This document shows positions 27,001-39,292 of a stretch of 64,000 bases of DNA, piece by piece. Made by a program: the position numbers and the translations under genes. Numbering within the stretch: the first letter of the stretch is position 1; each line of letters starts with the position of its first letter. A model generated the notes under the pieces. The model searched no databases. It saw only the letters and a list, made by a program, of their open reading frames with translations, and had not been told where the DNA came from. This DNA comes from Adenanthera pavonina (Eukaryota; Streptophyta; Magnoliopsida; Fabales; Fabaceae): positions 8,700,001-8,764,000 of the forward strand of contig JAIVEN010000013.1 in assembly GCA_026686845.1 (NCBI GenBank), written 5' to 3'.

Positions 27001-29751
27001 TTGATTTTCAAGTTCAATCAATCATAAATAGAATAGTAAACGATAATAATCGGTAAAGAACATTAGGGATAGACATAGGAATTGGAAAAGTCTAGGAAAT
27101 TTCCTCAATTTTATTTTAAATTAGAATCAGAATTTTTAGGCTTTCTTTTCACCAAAAAGAGGGAGAAAAAAAAGAAAAGAAAAAGAATTTTTAGGCTTTA
27201 ATTGTGCTTTAATTTTTATCTTATCAGGAGTTACCTTTTGTGCTCTATATAAAGCCCTCATAATGTTAGTAAGGATAACTTAACCTTTTTTGATTCATCA
27301 TTGAATAAATTTTCTGATTCTCCCTTGGCTTTCCCTGCCTCCCCTCTATTTTTTCTCTGTTATCTCCCACTTTTCTCCTTCTCCCCCCTTTCTATTCCTC
27401 TTCTTCATTTTCACTGCTCCTACATCAATATGTTACCCTTACCCATATAAAGATTTTTTTCAGCCTGAATATAAAGCATGCTGTTTATTTAAACATGATA
27501 AGCTACAAGCATCGATGGAATAAAGTGTAAAATAGTTGTGCACTTGTGTAAGTCTCATAAAATATGTGGGTACATATATCAAGATAAAGAGTCAACTGTG
27601 TTGATAAATCATATCTAGCATCCCTACATTATACCACAAATCAAGTGCTGTGGGAAAATTCATGCAGCTCTACTATAAATGTTTGGAGAGAATTATGAAT
27701 ACATGGATGGCTTTGCCTTCGATGAAATCCTTTGGAATGGGTATTCAAGTGGCCTTGGCTACTACTAGGGATGTGTCCAAGTGAAACCAGATATACTGGT
27801 TTCTCTTGTTGAAAAACATAATTGCGTCATATAAGAACCTAGCCTAGTGACTGAGGGTGTAAGTTCAATGCCAATGGTGCTTATCAGCTTTATCAATTGA
27901 AAGATATATCTGATGGTGTCTTCAGTTGGTGATTGCAAGAGTGTTGAGCGTACTTTGATCCGTGAAATGATGCATACATATCAAGATTTCCCTCAAAAAC
28001 TGAAGTAAGGATGTATAACCATATATATTGGTTTGATATATATTGTGTGCTTTCCATGTTAGAAAATCAAATGGCGGTTCGTCATGAATATGTTGGGCGA
28101 GTATAAGAATAATTCTGCGTCTTCATGCATACGTTGGGTTAAGCATGTAAAGTTCTTTTTGTCAAGTCTGATGGAATAATCTCTTATCAGTCATTAAGAG
28201 AACTGAATGGCTGAATTTAAAGTGTAGCTTTCTCAATAATCTTCTTGATAACATTATTTGTGCTAATTGGTTATTTGATGTGGAATATATAGCTGAAGAA
28301 AATTTATAGAGCTTTAAAATATTAGAGGAATTTTCAGTAGTACCAATTTAACATGTCCTTGTGTTAACTTTCTCAATTGATTACTTCTCGAATCACTCAT
28401 ATCTTAATGATTCTCTTTCCTCATATATATAATGCCATCATCTTTAAGCTCAGCAGCAGGGTCTCCTTTGCATTACATTGCTTTGCTAAATCGACTGACA
28501 ATGTTCACTTTTTATGTATGATGAGGCCATATTCTTGATGTATTAGAATACTGATTACTTAACAATGAAGTCGATGGTTGGAATGGTCTGCTTGTCAAGT
28601 TATTTGGACAAGCCCTTCATTGTTTTCTTTGATTAACGAATACTGAGTTGACTTGAATTTTGACAATGTGACAATTGTTTTCCTTTTTCATTGTTTTCTT
28701 TCCGTCCTTAACGAAAAAATTGTAGGTGGCTGACAATTATTGTTGACAATCTTCTGTTTCTACTCTGATCAGGATGGGGCCAAAAAGGGAAGGTTCTTGG
28801 AAGCCTCTTGCAATGTAAATCATCTAAGTCCTGGATCTGTTCTGGCAGCTTCTTTTTCTTCCAGTAGTCTGGATGAAAGCTCAGGTAAAATAGATTTTTT
28901 AAAAAAAAATAATATTTCTTCTTTTCATCAGTTTAACCCTCCATATTTTGGCCTTCGGAGTGATTCCCCTGTTGACTTATCTTATCCTTGTTCTTATTCC
29001 AGGGCATGATCTTCACCCTGAGTCTATGAACTACTCATATGATCCGTTGGAATATGATTCTGAGCTTTTAGATTCTGCATTCAACAAAAAGAAGATAGGT
29101 AGTGAGGTATTAGCTGAGATTGTCAATCAAATTTCTAGGATATTATACAGTCTAAGCTCATTTGGGACAACATTGACAAGAAGCAAGCTCACCCATGTAA
29201 AAGATGTTTTGCTGAATGCTGAGTTGTTGCTTGAAAGTACCACCCCTATGTATAGTAAAGATAGTCCGCCGCATCTTTTCGTTTCTCGCTTTCTCCTTGA
29301 TGAACTGGACACCATGGCTGATGATGATGCCCTGCAGATCGATTTCAACGGCTCTGTAGGTTCTGGGGATCCTAAAAAGAGAAACCAACTCAATGGATTT
29401 CTCTTTGACAGTGTAATAGAATATCTAGAGTCACATTGTTGCACATATTGTAAATGTGGATTCAGGACATGGACAATGCTGCCTTTATGCTTGAATGCTT
29501 GGATGTTGGCTCAAGAGGTCAAGAGGGTGATTAAGAGGTGGGCATGCATGGCTGGGATGATACCAGATGAGATAATAGACTGGGAGATGAGCCACTCCAG
29601 AGGGAAATGGACTGATTTTGAGATCGAAGCATGCGAGGCTGGGGTGGAAATGGAGGGAGAGATTCTTCAGATTTTAGTTGATGAAATTGTTGAAGACCTT
29701 GTAGACTGTAGTGGGGTGTCATTTGAATCTATACCTAGATGTTGCTGCTAG
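24007..29751 (+). CDS. TRM/LONGIFOLIA-type protein with DUF4378, five exons, 950 aa
   Basis: Exons are 24007-24166, 24338-24405, 24504-26267, 28773-28884 and 29003-29751; all introns are GT-AG and the 2853 coding bases close in frame. The start is the ATG before NDSSGKTSSC, ahead of the conserved GGCIGLFFQLFDWNGKLAKKK (24-44) and KLLPPARAKQ. Residues 105-117 (RVPGLIARLMGLE) are the LMGLE motif of the TON1-recruiting-motif family. The middle is long, basic, serine-rich and probably disordered. DUF4378 spans about 765-935, ending in RGKWTDFEIEACEAGVEMEGEIL. Family members act with TON1 and PP2A at cortical microtubules and shape cell elongation; that role is known for relatives and inferred here. 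Intron 3 is 2.5 kb and holds transposon-like repeats. Without intron 3, translation would run to a stop at 26387 and lose DUF4378. Confidence 0.93.
26366..26737. repeat. Intronic 300-bp CT/GA mirror block between 30-bp direct repeats
   Basis: Inside intron 3 of the TRM-like gene, TCATATTTTTTAGGCGCGCA at about 26366 and TCATATTTTTTAGGCACGCA at about 26706 are near-identical direct repeats, both followed by CTAACATA. Between them a CT-rich strand (26416-26570) switches to a GA-rich strand (26580-26690), giving a loose inverted repeat. It may be a small retroelement or a duplication; the type is not clear. Confidence 0.6.
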
Positions 29752-31127
29752 AATTCTCTCTGGTTTTTGCTTTTGTATAAACGGAAAAATGGTATTTATA
29801 ATGGGGAAATGTTGACCGAGGGTGTTCTCTTGTATGTGATGTTGCTCAAGTTAGCAATATATATAATTAATTAGTCTTTTGATTGTGGCCCTATGCATAT
29901 TTCATATCAGCATTATCTTTCAATTATCAGTTCTTATATTTAGCTTCAGTGATTTGTTTTAAAGCTGAAGAACTGGGAAACAAGTTGACTTTTCAGGCAA
30001 TTGTATAAGGCGATATTTAATATGTTAAATCCTTGCAGTAAAATGCAATTGATATTTAATACCAATTATGAAATGATTCTAATGTTATTGTAGGTAATTA
30101 TATTTTTATATAGCATGATGATTTAAACACACTTTTATTTTGTGGCAAAAAGAAAATACGCTTCTTATTTTTCCAATTTTATACAAGTGTTAATTTGTTC
30201 TCATCGAACACCAAGCCTGAGATGTGTGTTAATATAAATAATAAAGGACAACAAACTAATGCAGCCACTTCATAACGTTACGTTTTTAAAGTAATTTTTT
30301 CTTATATATTGTATCCCATTATTTTTTGGCCAGAAAATAATTTTTGAGTAGTTTTTATAATAAAAATAAGTTTTAATTGATAAATGAATATAATATTTAT
30401 TTTAATTTATAAAAAAATGTCATAAAGTATCTAAAAAGTTTTGATCCAATATGCATTAGATACACATCAAAAATTAATTTCTTATTTTTAATAAAAACTG
30501 AATTGGATGCTTTATAGAGGTATATTAAAAAAGTCTCAGTATTGGATCAGAGAAGTATATGATATGTATTCCCAAGCAATTTAAAGTATATAATAGGAAT
30601 TAGCTAAAGCAACTGAACATAGAGAAATTAGATACTCTCTGAAACACTGACAAATTAGATGCTCTGAGAAAATAACAACGGATAATTTGTACAAGAAATT
30701 TTTTTTTCACTCGTTTTTTATTATCTCTCTCAAATTAAGGATACCACAATTTCTTCAATGGCAAAATAAACAAAGGAACCTGGTACATTGGCATATCAAA
30801 GACTTTTCCATAACTCATCAAAAGAAAACATTCATACGCACACACAAAAAGAGAGAGATATCTTCATCTTCAGCTTGACGGGTTGCTGGAATATCTGGTA
30901 ATTATCTCCTCTACAGTAATAGTTTCATAAATGTAAATGCTCAAACCATAGGTGTACAAGTCATCGCTGTACAGATACAGACTCCTGTAAATTCCTCATG
31001 CCCAAAAAAAAAATGCAAATTGAAAGAATCTATAACACCATAAAGCAGATAAGACCAGAGCCCTCATCATCAGAAGAACAGATTCATCATCCAAACAATG
31101 AACAAATCAATATTCAACAAACCATGA
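29752..31127. other. Convergent intergenic space: two 3' ends
   Basis: The TRM-like gene ends at 29751 on the plus strand and the next gene ends at 31128 on the minus strand, so this 1.4 kb must contain both 3' untranslated regions and terminators. AT-rich AATGGTATTTATAATGG and ATATATATAATTAATTAG after 29790 are plausible polyadenylation-rich sequence. No other gene is seen. Confidence 0.6.
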
Positions 31128-31844
31128 TCAATACTGTCTGTACCCCAGAACAGTCTTTCTGTTTCCGGCCACTCTGCCACCACCACAGCCATTGTTCCTT
31201 CCTCCCCTAGCTTCGCCGTTAATGGCGTTCGCAGCGTACGATGACAAACTCCTCAGTTCATCGATGTTCGCATAGCTCTTCCTCGCCATCAGAACCCCAC
31301 CATTACCTCCCTTCTTCTCACCTGCGCTCGCTGACTTGCTTCCTCTCGAACTCAACAAAACCCCATTACTGTTATTCGCCTTTGAGAAGCTCTTCGCCGG
31401 GGGCGTCATCTCCGGCAACAATGGCAGCGTGTTCGCCGGCTTCCGGTTCTCTTTCCGCAATGCCGCAGAGAAATCTGGCACCGATTGCGCAAGAACAGAG
31501 GACCCTTTTCTCGCAGAGGGCAAATTAGTCTGAAACTTGACCTGTTTTCTTGGTGGGGTTGCTCGTTTTGGTTCTTCATATTCTTCTTCTCCTTCCTCTA
31601 AGTCTCTTGCATACTTCATTCGCAGTTTCGTTTCTCTCAGTTCGGCGTAGGCTTCGTATCTGGGACCTCTCTCCATGATGAAGCTATCGGTGGTAGTGAG
31701 TTTGAGAGGAACAGGGTGATCGGAGAATGAATTCTGATTGAGGATAAGAGAAATGGGGTCGAGGGCGTGGAAGAGAGCTTGAAGAGAAGGGGTGTTTGAT
31801 TGGTGGGGTTGTTGATGTTGCAGAGAGACGTTGATCTCTGCCAT
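31128..31844 (-). CDS. Plant protein of unknown function, 238 aa, intronless
   Basis: A single open frame starts with MAEINVSLQHQQPHQSN and ends GNRKTVLGYRQY. Base composition is clearly higher in GC than the flanks, and a CT-rich leader (rich in AATCTCTCTCTCTGCC on the minus strand) sits just upstream, supporting a real gene. Visible parts: an N-terminal segment with SLQALFHALDPISLILNQ (about 20-37); a charged central motif GPRYEAYAELRETKLRMKY (about 61-79) followed by an acidic EEGEEEYEEPKR stretch; a serine/lysine-rich part; and a glycine-rich basic tail (about 195-230). No signal peptide, membrane segment or catalytic motif is seen. I recognise the general type as a plant-specific family but cannot name it or give it a function. 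Confidence 0.85.
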   Translation of the reverse strand: MAEINVSLQHQQPHQSNTPSLQALFHALDPISLILNQNSFSDHPVPLKLTTTDSFIMERGPRYEAYAELRETKLRMKYARDLEEGEEEYEEPKRATPPRKQVKFQTNLPSARKGSSVLAQSVPDFSAALRKENRKPANTLPLLPEMTPPAKSFSKANNSNGVLLSSRGSKSASAGEKKGGNGGVLMARKSYANIDELRSLSSYAANAINGEARGGRNNGCGGGRVAGNRKTVLGYRQY

Positions 31845-32208
31845 AATTGATGGATTTGAAGGTTGTTTTTGTCTGGCAGAGAGAGATTGATTGATGAACA
31901 GAGCTTGGGTTGGTACTTTCTGTCACTTACTCAGAAGTCAGAACTGAAGAAGATATGATTTTGCAACGGTCTAGTGAATCAACGAGAGAGTTGAAGAAAG
32001 AGGCTTTTTCTAAGGTTTACGTTGCAACGTTCTAATTGGAGGTGGGTCCCAATTTAAGAATCTAAGAAGTCCAAGTGGACACTGGATTATTTATTAACTG
32101 TTTAATTATTTTATTTTGTTTACTAATTTCGAATTCAATTAATATCCATTAATATTAACCACATGTGGGACTCCAGCCCATTACATGGAATTTCTTAAAT
32201 AAGTTATA

Positions 32209-32516
32209 CTTTCCTTTTCTTTTTATAAAATATTTCTAACTACTTTACATAGGTGAGGGGAGTTAATTTTTTTGTAAAATTAAAAAAAATAAATATTTTT
32301 TATCCATATTTAATATACTAATGTAATTTACATTAAATACCATTTGACCTATTAATATACTAATGTAATTCACATTAAATACTATTTGATCCATTAATAG
32401 TGTTTCTTTTATTCAAAAAGTCTAATAATAATTTATAAGAAAAAATAAATGATGAGTGTAAAATAAAAAAAAATTATTAAACATTACAGGTTCCTTATAA
32501 AAAAAACTGGAGGGGG
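32209..32516. mobile_element. Stowaway-like MITE, 308 bp
   Basis: The left end (CTTTCCTTTTCTTTTTATAA) and the reverse complement of the right end (CCCCCTCCAGTTTTTTTATAA) form imperfect inverted repeats. TA flanks both sides (32207-32208 and 32517-32518), as expected for Tc1/mariner-derived Stowaway elements. Internally a segment of about 57 bp (AATATACTAATGTAATTYAC..) is tandemly duplicated at about 32310-32400. Confidence 0.7.
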
Positions 32517-33110
32517 TACGTTGTTAATGATTTATTATTCATTACTCATGAATAACATTTTTTTCATAAATTTTGATATTATAATGATATCAACAATAAT
32601 ATTAATATTTATATTAATATCAATAATCAATTATTAATATGAAATACAAAATTTATAACAGGCCACATTTCATACTTAATAAATAATATAACTTAATTTT
32701 CAAATTTAGTATAAAATTGAGAATTCACCTAATTAACAACATAAATCTATAAAAGTTTCGGAAAAACACTATTGTAGCCTTGGGTACAAATATATTAATT
32801 GGCGCAAGGTAAAATTTTTATTAACATAGACACATACATGATACATATAATAATGTTTATTATATTCTTCAAATTATTATTGAATTCTTTTTAAATTTGA
32901 ATACGAGGTAAAATATTATCTTTAAAATTAATTTTTTTAATTTTTTTTAGTTCTATATATGAAACTAGATATGTTTTCTTGAATGTGCTTCACTATTGTT
33001 GAAGTATAAATAATGTGCTAGAGATTTTTTTATCCATATATTAATATCAATATATATATATAAATCATTGTTGGACAAACAATCTTAATGAGCCAGCCCA
33101 TTAAGATTTA

Positions 33111-33450
33111 CTCCCTTCATTCATTTTATAAGATATTTTTTTATTATTTTTTATTCTTAATATCAGATACTTTTAAAATTGTCACGATCATTAAATTTTT
33201 TTACCCAAAATGCCCTTTGTTTGAAGTTAACAATTGATATTAATGTGGATAATTACATCAATAATTAATGATATATTAAATAACATTCTCTTGAAAAGAA
33301 AAAAAATTATTAATAAACTTTATTAAATGAGAGTAATTTTAAAAAGGAATTGAAATTTTATACAAATTTAATGAAGTTAACCCCTTTAACTAAATTTCTT
33401 AATATATGTGAAGTTGATTAAGATTATCTTATAAAAAGGACCGGAGGGGA
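33111..33450. mobile_element. Stowaway-like MITE, 340 bp
   Basis: The left end CTCCCTTCATTCATTTTATA and the reverse complement of the right end (TCCCCTCCGGTCCTTTTTAT) pair over about 25 bases, both running on to AAGATA. TA dinucleotides flank both sides (33109-33110 and 33451-33452). It is AT-rich, carries no gene and is distinct in its interior from the neighbouring MITE at 32209-32516. Confidence 0.82.
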
Positions 33451-33690
33451 TATTTTGAGATAATGTCATGTTTAGTAGAAAGAAAATAAATTTCAAAAAA
33501 GAAAAAAAAAAGAGAGAAAATGCATTTAAATGTGTTTGTTTTTCAATGAAAATGCTATTATTAGCTACTAAATATATTAATATTTCCGATAAATGAGTTA
33601 TAATTAGCTATCAAACATATTAAGATTTTTTTTTTCTTCTTCCTTTCTTGTAATTTACTTTCTTTCTATTAGATATGACTAATAGTACAT

Positions 33691-34023
33691 ACAACCTTCC
33701 ATTATGATACTTTTAGCGAGGCTGAAAGTGCAAAGACTTATGTTGGCGGGGAAAATTTGAAAGAGCAGATGCAAGACAAGAGGGCAGTAGTTCAAAGGAT
33801 GTGGAAAACTAACTACAAGTTGAGATTGTGGAGCAATAAAGAAGTTTATTATCCACAATCTCCATGTATCTTAATTTTGTATCAAGATCCTGGGACTGTA
33901 AGAGGGATTTTCAGACAGTTATCAAACATCATGAGACACTCAGACTTTAAGAGTCGGTTTGTTCAATTACAAGGTTTAGGAAATGTAATGGAAAGTAATA
34001 TAAAGAAAGGGAAATTTGTTTGA
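33691..34023 (+). pseudogene. Unidentified gene fragment
   Basis: The frame HYDTFSEAESAKTYVGGENL (from about 33701) continues through a methionine at 33757 to a stop at 34021-34023. It has codon-like, non-repetitive composition in AT-rich surroundings (MQDKRAVVQRMWKTNYKLRLW, GIFRQLSNIMRHSDFKSRF). No conserved motif is recognised, no promoter is seen and no exon partner is obvious. It may be a captured or retroposed exon piece; I cannot assign a family. Confidence 0.3.
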
Positions 34024-34492
34024 TATAATTTTTTTTTACTAAATATTTGATATGATATTGGAGATAAAAGATGAGATTTATTTATTAATAATTTATGAAA
34101 AGAAATAAATGAGGAGTGTAAAATAATTGAGAGTGTTTGTGAGATATCTTCCTCTTCAACTATTGGATTGTGATTTCCTTACTTCGTGACTATTAAACCT
34201 GGATCTGGGATGTGGCAAAGATCTAAGTTTGAAACCAACCAAGATGGAGGACAGTGATTGGTGAACCTAGTTCTGTTCGTGACGGTGAAGATCTCTCCTT
34301 TCATCTAAATGCGACGGCAATGGAAAAAAAAATTCAGATTTGGACAGAGAAGAGGTGCGACGGCGACAGCGATGGAGGATGTTAATGATGGAGGAAGGGT
34401 TGTTGATGGAGATTGTGGAGATGGTAAGAACGAAGGCGGAGCCGTTGAGGTCGCCAAAGGAAGGGCTGAAGAAGGGTTGAAGGTGGAAGGTT

Positions 34493-34560
34493 GAGGGTAG
34501 GTGGAGGTCGCTGGAGGTTGATGACGGTAGGTGGAGGTCGGGGTAGGCGGTTGAGGAAGA
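34493..34560. repeat. GGTAGGTGGAGGTCG imperfect minisatellite
   Basis: GGTAGGTGGAGGTCG occurs twice, with intervening relatives (CTGGAGGTTGATGAC, GGGGTAGGCGGTTGAGG). The proline-rich frames on the other strand come from this repeat. Confidence 0.6.
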
Positions 34561-37500
34561 GGATGAACGGAGGATAAGAACCTGACTAATGGGTTGATTG
34601 TCAATTTTGGGTAATTTTGTCTTTTCACACGTCATTACAGTCAGGGAATGGCGATGCCTTAGCTATTTGACAAGCATCACCATTACTTGTATAGAGGAAA
34701 TCATGATGCATTGTGCAATTTGGATGCCTGGAGTCTTGACCAACCAAACGCCCATAAAATGCCCATAAAATAATGTAAAGCCCATTACATTACCTAATTT
34801 GAGTGGTAAACAAACTAAATGGGCTGTCAGACATCCATACATACACAAATCCTCCCAAAGAACCCAGCAAACGTGACCAACTCTCAAACACCAAGATCTC
34901 CTCTTAACAATCTCATTCAAGCACTTTCTAGTAATCTTCAATAGTCTAGATCCACACAACCTAAACATTTCGATTGAAGCACATCAATCTCTGTACCAGC
35001 AAAAACGTCTTAGGCTGTCAAATTGCCAGGCCTTGGCTTCCAACACCGCAACTGTGGTGTTCATTCTATGTTATTTTCATTTAATTTTTCTTCCATAGAT
35101 CCATGTTGCTTTGCAGTTGTGTTCTTGACTATATTGTTCAAGTTCCATGTTGTTCATGCATTGTGTTTTTTTTTTCCTTTCATCTTTTAATATCATTTAT
35201 TTTGCGAATCTCATTTATTGTTAACTTAGTTTTTTTGCTCTATGGGGAAATTGTAATAAAAGATCCCAAATAGCAACATCATCTGATTTACAAGTTAGGT
35301 TTCATTTTTTTTTTATATAACAAGGTTTCATTTCACATTTCACATTTCACATTTCACTTTTTAGGTACTAACCTCTAGCATATCTACGATCCACGTGGTA
35401 GGTTATACACAAAAACTATCAACAATAATCTTTATATTAATATGTAATAAAATTTATAACAAGATATGTGAAAGATTTAATTTATGCTTTTCAAGTGTAG
35501 TCTAACCATTACATATTATAAACTCTTAATGGAAATATCTGTTTTTCCCCCTCAATATCTATTGATCATTTTATTATCTCAACTAAATTTAAAATAATAT
35601 TAAATATTTAAAATAATTAATTAAATAAACTTACTTGATTGCCTAAAAGCTTTAGAAAATCATATTGAAAGATTTTTATTTATGCTTATTTTCACAGAAG
35701 GTGACTCTATATGTGAGACTTTGTGATATCCAATATTTATAATTAGGCTTTTGCTTCGTCCCTTTATAAATTTATCTCATATAAAAATTTACTTTTTTTT
35801 AAATTGAAAATTGTTATTAAAATATCTCGGTCAAATATGAAATAATATTTATTATTTCAAATAATTAATTTTTTAGTTATATAAACTAAATTTACCTCCA
35901 TTTGGGTATGATGTTCAAATTTTATCTGATAGTATGATAATTATATAAAAAAATATTTAATTTGAGTTTAAAATTTAACTCTCACGCTCATCTTCAAGCT
36001 TTATAACTAAGAGGAATGAAAAGCTGCCACACCCATTGGTAAGCTGTATACCATCCTGGGTTGAGACATCTTGCTACCTTTCTACTTCTTCTTCCATTAT
36101 TCTACAATCACATGCTCTTCCATGTCCATTTTCGAAACACCCTCTCTGATTAAATTTGTTCTGCATCATTTATAAATTTTCCTTGATTAAGCTCGATTAA
36201 ATTTGATGTGCATGTCTTTGGTTTGCAGTGCTTTTGAGTTTTAACAATCTACTTTGTTGATGTGCTTGTGTTTGTTCCATGATTCAAATAAAGTAACCCA
36301 GTTTGAGATTGGGAGATTTGGGAAACCATCAACGGTTATTTTAATATAGTGTTGAAAGCAAATGATGCGCTTACAAAGGAGAGTTTTTCAAAACATCTAA
36401 ATTCATTCCTAAATATTAAAACAATACCCAAATGACACGCGCTCGGGCACAACAGATAAACGTAGGGGAGAGAGGCCCCGAAACACAAATGGCACAAAAA
36501 CACACTCTCACAAAGGGAGAGAAAAAAGTTCACTGCATAGTTATGCTATTTGAATTAACCTGAATACTTTGAATAAGCCAATATTTATAGCTAGATCATC
36601 ATTCTCTAAATCCACTTGTTGCATGTAGGTAATAAACACGTTATAATATATTCATCATTCTTTAAATTCACTTGTTGCATGCAGGCAGTAAACAAATGTT
36701 ATAATCATATTGATGAAAAAGAAAAGCTCTCTCGTCCAACAATTAATGCTCCTTCACCATTCTTTAATTTTTTTTATTTGAAAAAGCAAATTGTCTAGCT
36801 CATAAAGATTACAGATTTCTTAATAATTTCCTTTTAATATTTTAAGCATTTATAGTCGGAGAATTATTAAAAGGTAGTTTGTATATAATGACTATTTTTT
36901 TTGCTATATATATAATGATTCTCTTGCTTATATGTATTTCCATGTAAGATTGTCCAGTCAAACATTTAATTTTATGGGCCCATTTACAAAAATTATTCCA
37001 AGTGAATAATAGTAGTTTAGATTTATTAAATAATTTTTTGTATAATTCATCCAATCAATGTGAAGATTGAGATTGAAAATAAAATAAAATGAAAATAAAC
37101 AAGTAATTCAAAACTGTTCAAATTGAAAATAAGTAGTTTAGATTCATAAAATAATTTTTTGAACAATTAATTGAATCAATCATAGTTAATATTAGTATTA
37201 AAGTAAAAAAAAGAATGAATACTAATTAGTAAATCAAATTGATGACTGGATGATTGTATAGTTATTATCAAATGTTAAATAAAATTTTCATAATAAAAAT
37301 ATAAAGAAAATCAAAGTTAGTTTATATATAAATTCAATTTTATGATGTTTTTATTGTGAACTCGGTATATGTATGAAATCCCAATAGGCCACATTGTTCA
37401 TTGATGTGTTTATTTTATACATATAAAATACCCACATGCTCCAATTTGTGTATTTAGTTACATTGGTTTCTTTGAGCATAATTTTACATATTTTGGTGTT

Positions 37501-38861
37501 TTGTGGTGTTATAGGGCTCATTGGGAGGTATGTAAAGTAAAAACATTATAAATCATCCATGCTGAAAAGTTCTTATGCCTATTGATATTTTGAGCATAAT
37601 TTTTTCATATAAACTCCGATTAAGATGCTTCAAGATGTTGAAAAAATAAGACATGGAACTAGAACTTTAATGTTTTGAGTTTTTCCAAATTCCAACATTA
37701 TGCTGGTCAAAATCTAGCCCAAAATATTTGCATAAGCTGGTGACTTGTTGGAAGCATAATGAAGCAAACACAAGCACTTGACATTCACCCGGGGGTCAGG
37801 TCAAACTTAGCCAGCACCAAGTCAACTCATACACGATGTTATTACGCTTCCTAAAATCACCCAATGCCATATGTTATGGTCCTTGGTTCACCCAACATCA
37901 AGTTAAGCATCAAAAAGTTGAAAAAAAATATGTTTTAAATGTGCAAAAACCGATTTAGATGGAAAGTTTCTCCAATTATTATAAATACGGAAGTCTTCTA
38001 ATGTCCAAAAACATTCAATTGCACATCCGAAGACTAGGAAACACCGTTTGAAGCCATTTGGACTAACTCAGAGTGATCTAACGGTAAGAGAGTAACGGAT
38101 CATAGGAGTATTGAAGCAAAAATTATTTTTTTTCTCTACGAACTTCTTTTCTTTGTTATGTTTTCCTTATGATTTGAGATTTTAATTATACTTTGATTTC
38201 TATCTCAATGAATTGCTAAACTTCCCAATCAGGGGTATGAATGTAATCTGATTAGGATTGATTGGATTCTTACTTATAACTCTTGAATTTGTGCTTAAAG
38301 TTTATATTTGAATTTTGTTTGTTCAATTATATTTATCTCTCTAGTGTTTTATGTAGATTTTATGCTTGACTATTATAAAATCCAATTAATGGGTAAACTC
38401 GATGGACTGAAAGGTGAAAAGTGAACCTAAATCTAAAGAGATAAATATGAATAATTAATTTAAATATAGAATTAGAGATTTATAGTGACTTATGTTGTAG
38501 TTTTCAAGATTTGATTGGAAATTTTAGTTGTATGAGAGCAAATTAAATCATAATTGAATAAGAACTAATTGATCGAGAGGTAATTATGATACTTTAAAAA
38601 TAATTATCACTATAATTGTGTAGAGTTTAATTAGATAGTGAAATTTAGTTATCTCATTAGATGAAACCCAATTCCCTAATGCATTGTGTGATTGAATTAC
38701 TCTTAAATCTTTATTTGCTTCTTCATATTCTTATTCTCCTTTCTTCTAAAAAAATTATATTTTTCTCTTGGCTAAAATTAATCAGTAGAGTAAAACTGCA
38801 ACCTCCCTTGTATAAGACTTACGGAGTATTTCGTGAAATTTTTATATACGATTTATATTTT

Positions 38862-39210
38862 ATATATTGTTTGATGAGTCTCAAGAATATATTTGGTTTG
38901 TTCAAGGAAAATGATTCCATTTTATACACAATATTGAATCTTTTTTATAATATCTATCATCATCATCATTGGAAAAAAAATAAAGAAAGTCAAAGTTAGT
39001 TTATATGTAAATTTCATTGTGAATCCTAAATATTTGCATGGAGTAGAAAATAAGCCACATTATTAATAACTTATATACTATACAACATCATTGTTGATAT
39101 TTTATATTGTTTGATAAGTCCTAAGAGTATATTTGGTTTGTTAAAGGAAAATAATTCCTACACAAATATTGAATTTTTTAGTAATATCTATCATCATCAT
39201 TATTCAATAA
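38862..39210. repeat. Direct duplication, about 105 bp at 240-bp offset
   Basis: The segment starting TATATTGTTTGATGAGTC at 38862 is repeated with a few changes at 39102, including AATATATTTGGTTTGTTCAAGG and TATCTATCATCATCAT. The sequence after the first copy (AAAGTCAAAGTTAGTTTATA, about 38986) also recurs at about 37308, so parts of this repeat family are scattered just upstream of the copia insertion. Confidence 0.75.
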
Positions 39211-39292
39211 TACTTATTTTTTAGTAAATATATAAGGATTTTTATCAACACCCTCATCTTCTTTTCCTTTTTATTCCTAACATTCTACTTAC

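Larger units (their letters stand above)
34024..39287. other. Intergenic DNA with decayed repeats
   Basis: No host gene is recognised. 34.26-34.62 kb is G-rich on the plus strand (proline-rich frames on the minus strand). 34.64-35.03 kb is a balanced-composition segment of unknown origin. 37.5-38.3 kb has the texture of a decayed retroelement (a CACCCGGGGGTCAGG island and an AATTGCTAAACTTCCCAATCAGGGG block similar to LTR regions of Athila-like Ty3 elements) but no coding domain supports it. A (TTTCACA)n run is at about 35331-35360. Confidence 0.5.

Noticed and set aside
27840..27895. GCCTAGTGACTGAGGGTGTAAG and GTTCAATGCC, resembling pol III boxes
   Set aside because: The B-box match is poor and neither tail nor target duplication is visible.
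34267..34635. Two overlapping proline- and serine-rich frames on the minus strand
   Set aside because: They are read from a GGTGGAGG-type repeat, in two frames at once, with no family resemblance or splice partners.
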